Part shown: positions 1 through 5,930 of the stretch, one piece after another
Position numbering within the stretch: the stretch's first letter is position 1
How the letters are laid out: each line of letters starts with the position of its first letter
NCBI RefSeq assembly: GCF_000169095.1
Contig: NZ_AAVU01000089.1
Span: 1-8,491 of the forward strand
DNA length: 8,491 nt
Direction: 5' to 3'
Source: Lyngbya sp. PCC 8106
GTDB lineage: Bacteria; Cyanobacteriota; Cyanobacteriia; Cyanobacteriales; Microcoleaceae
Notes under the pieces: model-generated
What the model was told of the DNA's origin: nothing
Database searches by the model: none
Seen by the model: the letters and a program-made list of their open reading frames with translations, nothing else
Position numbers and translations under genes: made by a program

Positions 1-907
1 CGTGTTCATCAGGAGCGAGGTTCACTAATTCACTCACTAACCGACTGGTTTCTGTGAGTTTAATAATTTGGTCTTCCCCAATGCAAGAATAACCGAGTTT
101 AAGTTGTAAATTGGGAATAACCGTACAAAGATTGGCATTTCCGCAGCGTTCACCATAACCATTCATCGTCCCCTGAACCATTCTCGCCCCTGACCTCACC
201 CCTGCTAATGCGTTCGCCACAGCCGTTCCTGAGTCATTATGGGTGTGAATGCCAATTTGCGGAATACTCTCTAAATTCCAACTTCTCAGCGCTTCAACAA
301 CAATTCGAGTAATTTCGCTAATTTCGTGGGGAAGGGTACCGCCATTGGTGTCACAAAGCACTAACCATTCAGCACCCGCCCTCGCTGCGGCTTCTAGGGT
401 TTTCAGGGCGTATTCCGGGTTTTGTTTGTAACCATCAAACCAGTGTTCAGCATCATAAATCATTCGCCGCCCTTGAGAGATCAGAAACTCGATGGAGTCT
501 CCTATCATGGCTATATTTTCATCTAAACTGGTCTTTAAACCCTCTGTAACGTGTAAATCCCAAGATTTGCCAAAAAGTGTCACCCAACGGGTTCCGGCTG
601 ATAAAATCGGTTTAAATGCGGGGTCAGCAGCAGCAGTTGTTCCGGGTCGGCGAGTTGAACAAAAAGCGACAATTTCCGCTTGGGTCAGGGGTTCTTCTTG
701 GAGTCGCCAAAAAAATTGGACATCTTTGGGGTTTGCACCGGGCCAACCGCCTTCGATAAAGGGTATTCCTAACGCATCCAGACGGTAAGCAATGCGGAGT
801 TTGTCTTCGATAGACAGAGAAATTCCTTCGCGTTGAGCGCCGTCTCGCAGCGTGGTATCGTACATCCAGCAGGTCGGTTCAGTCATGGCGGTTGGGTGAG
901 TGGTCAT
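1..907 (-). CDS. cimA: Citramalate synthase (2-isopropylmalate synthase family), N-terminal part, cut by window edge
   Basis: The reverse strand is open from an ATG at 907 to the window edge, giving 302 codons without a stop. The protein shows the family signature YDTTLRDGAQREG at residues 16-28, with the catalytic Arg21 and metal-binding Asp22, and the second metal motif HTHND at residues 221-225 (His221, His223). This is the HMGL-like TIM barrel shared by citramalate, isopropylmalate and homocitrate synthases. The run EGGWPGANPKD after the first motif is typical of cyanobacterial CimA-type proteins rather than LeuA. CimA condenses pyruvate and acetyl-CoA to (R)-citramalate, opening a threonine-independent route to isoleucine. 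About 230 C-terminal residues, including the regulatory domain, would lie beyond base 1. An in-frame ATG at 886 is an alternative start; neither ATG has a clear ribosome-binding site. The family is certain; the choice of citramalate over isopropylmalate rests on the motif style. Confidence 0.88.
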   Translation of the reverse strand, partial: MTTHPTAMTEPTCWMYDTTLRDGAQREGISLSIEDKLRIAYRLDALGIPFIEGGWPGANPKDVQFFWRLQEEPLTQAEIVAFCSTRRPGTTAAADPAFKPILSAGTRWVTLFGKSWDLHVTEGLKTSLDENIAMIGDSIEFLISQGRRMIYDAEHWFDGYKQNPEYALKTLEAAARAGAEWLVLCDTNGGTLPHEISEITRIVVEALRSWNLESIPQIGIHTHNDSGTAVANALAGVRSGARMVQGTMNGYGERCGNANLCTVIPNLQLKLGYSCIGEDQIIKLTETSRLVSELVNLAPDEH

Positions 908-1098
908 GGGGTTTATTGGTGTGAATTGACACAGCTTCAACTCGCCCCTAAAGTTATAAGTCTTGATTTATAGCCTAGCCGTGATTCTTTATCTAGGTTT
1001 CAATTTGTGGGGGTTGAGTTGTATATTCTGTTTGAGTTATTTTTGAAGACTCAGTTTTCCTATTATCTAATTTTCCCCCCGGGTTTTGTCTAGTCTTT

Positions 1099-1230
1099 GT
1101 GACTACTCCCAGATCAAATCAGAGATTATGATGTGGGCTTCCCAAACTCACGAATGAGACTTGCTGATCCTCAATATCAATAATTGATTGATCACAGCCA
1201 TTGAGCGGCAGTCCAACCGCTAGTAATGCA
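1099..1230 (-). ncRNA. Putative TnpB omega RNA (reRNA) over the tnpB 3' end and right end
   Basis: Known TnpB nucleases of IS200/IS605 elements use an RNA that starts inside the tnpB 3' coding region, ends at the element's right end, and continues into flanking DNA that acts as the guide. Here the minus strand carries the tnpB tail and then a strong imperfect hairpin (1137 down to 1108) before the probable element boundary at 1099. If the boundary is right, the guide would be the reverse complement of positions 1079-1098, beginning AAAGACTAGAC. The 5' limit near 1230 is only a guess from typical lengths. Family knowledge suggests this RNA; the sequence shows directly only the hairpin and the tnpB overlap. 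Confidence 0.35.
1108..1137. repeat. Right-end subterminal hairpin of the IS, overlapping the tnpB stop codon
   Basis: On the plus strand the arms are CCCA (1108-1111) with TGGG (1134-1137), ATCA (1113-1116) with TGAT (1129-1132), and AATC (1117-1120) with GATT (1124-1127). There is one mismatch at 1112/1133, a bulged A at 1128, and a three-base AGA loop at 1121-1123. The tnpB stop codon (1119-1121) lies at the apex. Placement next to the likely cleavage tract at 1099-1107 fits a TnpA-recognised hairpin. It could also stabilise the RNA that ends here. Confidence 0.7.
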
Positions 1231-2381
1231 CGATTCAAAATATTGATTCCGCTATTCCAATCGCGGTCAATCGCGACTCCACAACTGGAACAGTGATGAA
1301 CTCTATCACTCAGACTCTTTTCAACCCTAGAACCACAATTGAAGCACTCAATACTTGTACCCCGTGGATTAACTTTCTCGATTAACAAACCGCGTTTGAC
1401 CGCCACTGCCTGTAAGATTTCCAGAAATGACCCCCACGCTGCATCATGTATTGATTTTGCTAGTTTTGTTCTGGCGAGTCCTTTGATGTTGAGATCTTCA
1501 TGTGCAATCAAATCATACTTACTACATAACCAGTGAGCTACTTGATAGTGGAATTCCTTTCTACAACGAGTTAAATGAAGGTGCAATAAAGCTACCTTCT
1601 GTTTAGCTTTCTCCCAGTTTTTAGAACCTTTCACACGGCGTGACATTGCTCGTTGAGTTTGAGCTAACCTATCAGCCGCTTTCCGGTAGAACTGAGGAAT
1701 TGCAACAGCCTCACCATCTGATGTGGTCAAGAATTTCTCTAACCCCACATCAATACCGACAGCAGATTTAAGCTCATCTACAGGTAACAACTCCGGAACG
1801 CTGTCATCAAGCATTGATCTGCAACAATACCAGCCGTCTGCTTTTTTGATGATGGTGCATTGTTTCAGGGTGAAGCCGTCCGGTATCGGGCGGTGCATCA
1901 CCACAGATATTTCACCAATTCGACTCAGCTTAAGCACCCCATCTTTTATATGCGCTCCTGCTCTGGATTTATTGACCCGTGGGAATACAAATGACCGTAA
2001 TTGACCTTGTTTCTTAAATCTGGGGCGACCGCCACGTTTTCCAGTTTTGTCAGGTTTGCGCCATTTATCCCAAGCTTTGTTTAGTCGTTGTAGGTTAACT
2101 TGTTGAGTTTCGGCGTAGATTTGCACATACTCAGGGAACAACCGCTTAGTTTCCTTGAGAGCCGCCTGTTGGCTATAATAGTTAACAGTTTGAGGAATTT
2201 CACCAATCGGCTCACTAACGATACTGCACCTATCAATCTGACAACGAGTCCGATTCAAGCAATCAAGCCTTTGTCCTAGAGCATAGTTCCAGTGACGACG
2301 CAACAATTCTAGCCACCTTTCCATGGTGGCGACTTGCTCGGTGTTCGGCTTGATTCGGTAGACGTAAGTGAGTATCATCAT
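1119..2381 (-). CDS. tnpB: TnpB, RNA-guided transposon-associated endonuclease (OrfB family)
   Basis: This 420-residue protein has the full OrfB/TnpB architecture. An N-terminal helix-turn-helix-like region opens with YVYRIKPNTEQ. A basic central segment follows, with KRGGRPRFKK at residues 115-124. The RuvC-like domain has Asp211 in GIDVGLEKF, Glu295 in HEDLNIKGL, and a final DRDWNSGIN motif at 372-380. A four-cysteine zinc finger is inserted before the last motif (Cys346, Cys349, Cys364, Cys367). All catalytic and zinc residues are present and the length is normal, so the enzyme looks active. Characterised relatives cut DNA guided by an RNA derived from the element's right end, which favours retention of the element at the donor site. 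The start is the first of two adjacent ATG codons at 2381. The stop codon sits in the right-end hairpin. It diverges from tnpA, so their promoters must overlap within 23 bp or extend into each other's coding region. Confidence 0.95.
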   Translation of the reverse strand: MMILTYVYRIKPNTEQVATMERWLELLRRHWNYALGQRLDCLNRTRCQIDRCSIVSEPIGEIPQTVNYYSQQAALKETKRLFPEYVQIYAETQQVNLQRLNKAWDKWRKPDKTGKRGGRPRFKKQGQLRSFVFPRVNKSRAGAHIKDGVLKLSRIGEISVVMHRPIPDGFTLKQCTIIKKADGWYCCRSMLDDSVPELLPVDELKSAVGIDVGLEKFLTTSDGEAVAIPQFYRKAADRLAQTQRAMSRRVKGSKNWEKAKQKVALLHLHLTRCRKEFHYQVAHWLCSKYDLIAHEDLNIKGLARTKLAKSIHDAAWGSFLEILQAVAVKRGLLIEKVNPRGTSIECFNCGSRVEKSLSDRVHHCSSCGVAIDRDWNSGINILNRALLAVGLPLNGCDQSIIDIEDQQVSFVSLGSPHHNL

Positions 2382-2404
2382 TTGATTGTAACACTTGTCG
2401 TGAC

Positions 2405-2839
2405 ATGGTGAAAGGCAACTATACTAAAAGCAATAGGTCAGTTTATCGTCTTACTGTACATATTGTATTCGTGACCAAATACAGGCGAAAAACCATTACA
2501 GACGAAATATTAACCAGACTGAATCAAATCTGTGCTGATACCTGCATCAAATGGGAGTGCAGTCTGATTGAGTTCAACGGTGAACATGATCATATCCACC
2601 TTTTAATTGACCTTAACCCTAAAGTGGCTCCGGTTAAACTGATAGCAAATCTCAAAACCGTTACCAGTCGTCTGATACGTCAAGAGTTTGCAGGACACCT
2701 GGAAAAGTTTTATGGCGACAAAAAAGTTTTCTGGACAGGTTCTTACTTTATTGCATCTTGTGGCGGTGTAACAATAGAACAATTGAAAAGTTATGTTCAA
2801 GATCACGCATACCCCGTCGGGCAATTCCCCTCCCGCTAA
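2405..2839 (+). CDS. tnpA: TnpA, IS200/IS605 family Y1 HUH transposase
   Basis: The product is 144 residues, the normal size for a Y1 transposase. It contains HDHIHLL at residues 61-67, whose His63 and His65 form the HUH metal-binding pair. The C-terminal helix EQLKSYVQDH carries the probable nucleophile Tyr130. The early VFVTKYRRK stretch at residues 21-29 and the VFWTGSYFIAS segment at 108-118 are also hallmarks of this family. TnpA cuts and rejoins single-stranded DNA at the element ends through a 5'-phosphotyrosine link, probably as a dimer. The frame is intact from the ATG at 2405 to TAA at 2837-2839, and the stop lies in the left-end hairpin. No strong ribosome-binding site is visible before the ATG. 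With TnpB it forms a complete, possibly mobile IS605-type element. Confidence 0.96.
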   Translation: MVKGNYTKSNRSVYRLTVHIVFVTKYRRKTITDEILTRLNQICADTCIKWECSLIEFNGEHDHIHLLIDLNPKVAPVKLIANLKTVTSRLIRQEFAGHLEKFYGDKKVFWTGSYFIASCGGVTIEQLKSYVQDHAYPVGQFPSR

Positions 2840-2870
2840 ATCGGAGATTATAACGGGAGACCCCTTGCCC
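2819..2870. repeat. Left-end subterminal hairpin of the IS with an outer stem, overlapping the tnpA stop codon
   Basis: Inner stem: CTCCCG (2830-2835) pairs with CGGGAG (2854-2859), then TA (2837-2838) with TA (2851-2852), then AATC (2839-2842) with GATT (2846-2849). The loop is GGA, with one mismatch and a bulged A at 2850. An outer stem pairs GGGCAA (2819-2824) with TTGCCC (2865-2870). The tnpA stop codon (2837-2839) is inside the inner stem. The apex on the plus strand is almost the same as in the right-end hairpin. A rho-independent terminator for tnpA is less likely because no T-run follows. Confidence 0.65.
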
Positions 2871-3330
2871 TGTTAGTTGGCAACTTTTTTAGAGATGTAA
2901 TCTAGTATACGATTTGCGTTACTTTGAGTTGCTTCAAGGTATTTTCTGAATGTGATACAATCAAAAAACGCGAAAACCAAGCGATTAAAGCATTTAAGGC
3001 TTGACATCCCAGAGAATTCTTGTCTAGTGGGCAGCCTGTAAAAAGGTAACTGAGTAAAGCCATCAGTTTTAAATTTCCTGAAAATAGTGGAGTAGAGATC
3101 CAAAGTTGTGATTGAAAACTCAATAATAGGTTGGGTTCCAGCCGATTTTCAGCCTGTGGACAGGGTGCTGCCGACAGTCCTGGTTTGAAACAGGAAGCAA
3201 ACAGTGCAAAAGTGTTGTAATGCGACGTTTTGTACAGGTTTTGTAGAACAGTGAGAGTTTTGCTAAAAGTTGGTAAAATTCTAAAAAGAACCTAAAAAAA
3301 TGGGTAGCATCACCAAAGGAGAACACTTTT
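2871..3330. other. Intergenic region between the IS and the ferredoxin gene, no convincing gene
   Basis: About 460 bp without a gene I can recognise. Two overlapping minus-strand frames, 2873-3103 (76 codons) and 2902-3123 (73 codons), exist but have no known motif, no ribosome-binding site that I can see, and mutually exclusive frames. They may be chance frames or decayed coding DNA beside the element. The right part (about 3120-3330) should hold the ferredoxin promoter. It carries two short palindromes (3153-3164 and 3179-3194), and the DNA becomes A/T-rich towards the gene. I could not pick a convincing -35/-10 pair. Confidence 0.5.
3315..3321 (+). promoter_or_regulatory. Ribosome-binding site of the ferredoxin gene
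   Basis: AAAGGAG lies nine bases before the ATG at 3331. It is the clearest Shine-Dalgarno match in the window and fixes the ferredoxin start. Confidence 0.8.
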
Positions 3331-3666
3331 ATGGTCAGTATTCAGGTTCAAGGGAAGACTATCACTTGCGATCGCGGTGAAAATTTACGTCAGGTTTTGC
3401 TGAAAAATGGGATTGATCTCTACAATGGTCAGGCTTCTGTGATCAACTGTCGGGGCTTGGGGACTTGTGGAACCTGTGCGGTGGAAATTGAAGGGGAAGT
3501 CTCTGAACTCCAGTGGCGAGAAAAAACTCGATTGTCACTTCCTCCCCATTCTCCCCAAACCAGTCGCCGTTTAGCCTGTCAGGTGAAGGTGTTGGGAGAT
3601 ATTAAAGTTAGAAAATACGAGGGATTTTGGGGACAAGGATCAGAAACCGTTTGGACAGAAACATAG
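3331..3666 (+). CDS. [2Fe-2S] ferredoxin (2Fe-2S iron-sulfur cluster binding protein)
   Basis: This 111-residue soluble protein has a beta-grasp ferredoxin pattern: an N-terminal strand pair, then cluster cysteines Cys40, Cys46 and Cys49 in CRGLGTCGTC, and a distal Cys83 in RRLACQVKV. The spacing CX5CX2CX33C differs from photosynthetic plant-type ferredoxin (CX4CX2C with roughly 29 residues to the last Cys). It is closer to adrenodoxin-like spacing, so this is probably not the main photosystem I acceptor PetF. It likely carries single electrons in the cytoplasm, but the partner enzyme is unknown. An extra cysteine, Cys13, is not expected to bind the cluster. The tail after residue 93 is rich in aromatic and charged residues. 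A strong ribosome-binding site supports the start. The next gene downstream is a thioredoxin on the same strand, 177 bp away, too far to assume an operon. Confidence 0.9.
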   Translation: MVSIQVQGKTITCDRGENLRQVLLKNGIDLYNGQASVINCRGLGTCGTCAVEIEGEVSELQWREKTRLSLPPHSPQTSRRLACQVKVLGDIKVRKYEGFWGQGSETVWTET

Positions 3667-3728
3667 TCCAGTCAGATTTTCCCATTTGTGATTGATTGTC
3701 GTAATTTGGGTTAACTTTTAAATTTTCT

Positions 3729-3756
3729 TTGATTTCTGAATCGATTTTACGATACA
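3729..3756 (+). promoter_or_regulatory. Possible promoter of the thioredoxin gene
   Basis: TTGATT (3729-3734) and GATACA (3751-3756) are 16 bases apart and would start transcription around 3763, leaving a leader of about 80 bases before the ATG at 3844. Both hexamers are imperfect matches to the sigma-70 consensus, so this is a weak call. Confidence 0.22.
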
Positions 3757-3843
3757 GTGGCTCCAGAGATTTTCAAACTGATTTGAGATCGGTCGCTAAT
3801 GGACAGATCCATTTCCATCGTTAACAATTTTGGAGACACACAA

Positions 3844-4167
3844 ATGGGTACGGCTACTTTTATTCAAGATGAAGCTGAATTGGATTTGCTTCTGAAAAAT
3901 GAGTCATTATTGGTTGTAGACTTCACCGCGACTTGGTGTGGGCCTTGTAAAATGATCGCGCCTTTTATGGATAAACTCGCCGAGGAGTATAGCGATCAGA
4001 TCAAAGTGTTCAAGTTAGATCTTGATTCTAACAAGCCGATTGCGAAACGGTTTGCGATTAGAAATATTCCGGCAGTCTTGTTCTTCAAAGACGGGGAATT
4101 GAAAGAGACTGTGATTGGGGCGAATCCCTACGAAAACTTTAGTAGTGTAGTCGCAGGACTGTTGTAG
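3844..4167 (+). CDS. Thioredoxin
   Basis: From the ATG at 3844 this is a 107-residue single-domain thioredoxin, the classical length. The active site WCGPC is at residues 31-35, the buried Asp26 lies in VVDFTAT, and the cis-proline is Pro76 in RNIPAV. It reduces protein disulfides in the cytoplasm, recharged by ferredoxin- or NADPH-dependent thioredoxin reductase. A longer frame opens at 3799, adding 15 residues, but GGAG at 3832-3835 sits eight bases before the 3844 ATG, while the upstream ATG has no such site and its extra residues match nothing in the fold. I therefore chose 3844. The FTATWCGPCKM context is unlike the usual m-type TrxA (WAPWCGPC), so it may be one of the alternative cyanobacterial thioredoxins; I give no subtype. 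It converges with the serine hydrolase gene, with 48 bp between stop codons and no convincing terminator hairpin. Confidence 0.94.
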   Translation: MGTATFIQDEAELDLLLKNESLLVVDFTATWCGPCKMIAPFMDKLAEEYSDQIKVFKLDLDSNKPIAKRFAIRNIPAVLFFKDGELKETVIGANPYENFSSVVAGLL

Positions 4168-4215
4168 TCTGAAATGGTCTCAGGTGCGACGACTTCTAAA
4201 CGGATTGATGTCTCA

Positions 4216-5826
4216 TTATTGGTCATCTTCCTCCGTATCTTCTGAGTTGTCACTTTCCTCAACTTCGGAATCTTCAGTTGATTCGGTTTCAGTTTCAGGA
4301 GAACGAGTAAAACTTTCATAAACCGTTTGAGAAATATTCCGAATCAGAGATTCAGCCGCCGAATCCTCATCATTTCGTTCCACTAAAACCGCCAATAAAT
4401 ACCGCTTTCCATTGGGTAAATCAATTAACCCAACATCACCCGAAACCGATTTCAAATTCCCCGTTTTATGAGCGATAGTCGCACCTCGACCTAAACCACT
4501 CGCCAGGAGAGAATCATTTTCGGTTTTCTCCATAATTCTAAAAATGCGATCGCGAGATTTCATCGAAACAAGTCCACCTTGATTGAGTTGAGTCAATAAA
4601 TTAACTAAGTCTTTGGGTGTCGTTTTATTCGTTCCTCTTAAATCTGGAAGTACATCTCGAATCACAGTATTGTGTAAACCCCAATCGAGAAACTTTTGAT
4701 TGATAAATTCCGCTCCCCCTAAACGTTCAATCAACATATTGGTTGCGGTATTATCACTAATCACAATCATTTTAGTCGCCGTTTCTAAAGCGGTGTATTC
4801 CGTTCCCGAAGGTTGATACTGCATATCTCCTGACCCTCCAGCAATATGCTGACCCTCCATCGTCAGGACTTCATTGAGACTAATTTTACCTTCGTCAACC
4901 GCTTGAAAAAATGCAACTAAAATCGGCACTTTAATCGTACTTGCTGCGGCGAAAGCGGATTCACTATTGATATCAACATAGCCACCTGTATCCAAATCAA
5001 CTAACAATATACCCGGTTTTAAATCCGAATTTTCGGGAGTTAAAGCTAAAATTTGTTGTTTAACCGTTTGAATTTCTTGGTTGAGTTGAACCGACAGAGG
5101 AAGTGTTTCTACACCCACAGGCGTTGGTGTCGCCTCAAGCTGACTTTCAAGACCTAAATTTGCTGTTGTTGGCGTCGCAGAAGATCCTAGACGTCCCAAA
5201 GAACTTAATACCGACAATACCGTACCCGAAATCACCCCAATTCCCACCCCCAAAATCAATAAACGCGCCCCATAAATCATCGGTGAAAATCGACGTTTCG
5301 GCTGTTTAGAAACTCGGGGACGAGCAGAAACCGGAGGCTGAGGAGAAAGAGAAGAAGAAGGGGAACTCAGAGGACGACGACTAAGACTCTGAGACGAGGG
5401 AGGAGGGGGTAAGTTAGGGTTTCTACGATTATTCGCAATCAGAGGCGGTATCGGCGAAGTAGAAGCCTGACGGGGGCGGTTACGCCGGGGAGGGGGAGTT
5501 TTAAGACGTTGCTGTTGTTGTTCACGAGTTTGTTGTCGCTGGCGGAGTTGAGAGACTAACGGTTTTAACGACTCAGCCGTTTGTGAACCCTCTCCCCCAG
5601 GGAAACGAGAGGTTGAATTTGACGACTTAGACGATTTGAAAAACGGTTTCATCAAGCCATTCAAGAAGCCCAGAGGCTTACTACTAGATGAAGGGGTTCG
5701 ACGCTGACGACGGCGACGACGAGAAGTCGGCTGAGATCCATTACGAGATGGAGACTCCCGAGATCGAGAGTCTGAAGAAGAAATAAGCGATAAATGACGG
5801 GGGGATCGCTGGGCCACACCAAACAC
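4216..5826 (-). CDS. Membrane-anchored serine hydrolase, class A beta-lactamase/PBP-like fold
   Basis: This 536-residue protein has four parts. Residues 1-180 are low-complexity and basic, rich in Ser, Arg, Pro and Gln, including SRRRRRQRR at 35-43 and a QQQQ run. Residues about 184-210 form one membrane helix (ARLLILGVGIGVISGTVL). Residues 245-505 are a class A beta-lactamase-like domain with Ser296-x-x-Lys299 (STIK), Ser357-Asp358-Asn359 and Lys454-Thr455-Gly456. Residues 508-536 form an acidic tail rich in Glu, Asp and Ser. The likely topology is N-in, with the catalytic domain in the periplasm. The omega-loop region (388-404) lacks the ExxLN motif that carries the deacylating Glu166 in true class A lactamases. 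A peptidoglycan- or peptide-directed serine hydrolase is therefore more likely than antibiotic resistance. The start is GTG at 5826, directly after an in-frame TAG, so no earlier start is possible; a GTG three codons later is an alternative. Confidence 0.85.
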   Translation of the reverse strand: MFGVAQRSPRHLSLISSSDSRSRESPSRNGSQPTSRRRRRQRRTPSSSSKPLGFLNGLMKPFFKSSKSSNSTSRFPGGEGSQTAESLKPLVSQLRQRQQTREQQQQRLKTPPPRRNRPRQASTSPIPPLIANNRRNPNLPPPPSSQSLSRRPLSSPSSSLSPQPPVSARPRVSKQPKRRFSPMIYGARLLILGVGIGVISGTVLSVLSSLGRLGSSATPTTANLGLESQLEATPTPVGVETLPLSVQLNQEIQTVKQQILALTPENSDLKPGILLVDLDTGGYVDINSESAFAAASTIKVPILVAFFQAVDEGKISLNEVLTMEGQHIAGGSGDMQYQPSGTEYTALETATKMIVISDNTATNMLIERLGGAEFINQKFLDWGLHNTVIRDVLPDLRGTNKTTPKDLVNLLTQLNQGGLVSMKSRDRIFRIMEKTENDSLLASGLGRGATIAHKTGNLKSVSGDVGLIDLPNGKRYLLAVLVERNDEDSAAESLIRNISQTVYESFTRSPETETESTEDSEVEESDNSEDTEEDDQ

Positions 5827-5892
5827 CTAGTAAACTGTGATCAACCAAACCAAGAGTAAGTCCGCGATTGACGAGGACATAAACCGAAAGTC

Positions 5893-5921
5893 ATATTGAG
5901 AGAAGAATCAGGGATTGTCAA
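5893..5921 (-). promoter_or_regulatory. Probable promoter of the serine hydrolase gene
   Basis: On the minus strand, a perfect TTGACA -35 (5921-5916) is followed after 17 bases by CAATAT (5898-5893), a fair -10 box. Transcription would begin near 5886, about 60 bases before the GTG start. This suggests the hydrolase can be transcribed separately from trmJ, whose stop codon is at 5931. Confidence 0.42.
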
Positions 5922-5930
5922 TGCTCAACA

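Larger units (their letters stand above)
1099..2870. mobile_element. IS200/IS605-type insertion sequence, divergent tnpA/tnpB, apparently intact
   Basis: The element contains a full-length minus-strand tnpB and a full-length plus-strand tnpA whose start codons are 23 bp apart, the IS605 layout. Imperfect hairpins lie at both outer edges (1108-1137 and 2830-2859). Such elements have no terminal inverted repeats and move as single-stranded DNA, with TnpA recognising subterminal hairpins on one strand. By the IS605 convention the left end lies beyond the tnpA stop (high coordinates) and the right end beyond the tnpB stop (low coordinates). I set the right end at 1099 because, on the minus strand, the hairpin is followed by a nine-base AGTAGTCAC run that looks like a cleavage tract. 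The left limit is less certain and set at 2870, the outer edge of a GGGCAA/TTGCCC stem. No HIP1 site occurs inside. Boundaries are inferred and could be off by tens of bases. Confidence 0.82.

Noticed and set aside
249..788. Plus-strand open frames at 249-431 and 492-788
   Set aside because: They lie antisense inside the clear minus-strand citramalate synthase gene and have no recognisable motif.
1339..2004. Plus-strand open frames inside tnpB
   Set aside because: Antisense shadows of the conserved TnpB coding sequence.
2603..2824. Minus-strand 73-codon frame inside tnpA
   Set aside because: Antisense shadow of tnpA; no domain and no start signal.
3120..3326. Minus-strand 68-codon frame before the ferredoxin gene
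   Set aside because: It occupies the presumed ferredoxin promoter and leader, has no motif, and its start overlaps the ferredoxin ribosome-binding region.
3799..3843. A 15-residue upstream extension of the thioredoxin start
   Set aside because: The ATG at 3844 has a well-placed GGAG and gives the classical thioredoxin length; the extension matches nothing in the family.
4168..4215. Bidirectional terminator between the convergent thioredoxin and serine hydrolase genes
   Set aside because: Only a four-base CTGA/TCAG stem is present, without G/C-rich arms or a T-run.
4216..5826. Antibiotic-resistance beta-lactamase
   Set aside because: The STIK, SDN and KTG motifs are present but the ExxLN motif with the catalytic Glu is not seen, and the layout differs from secreted lactamases.
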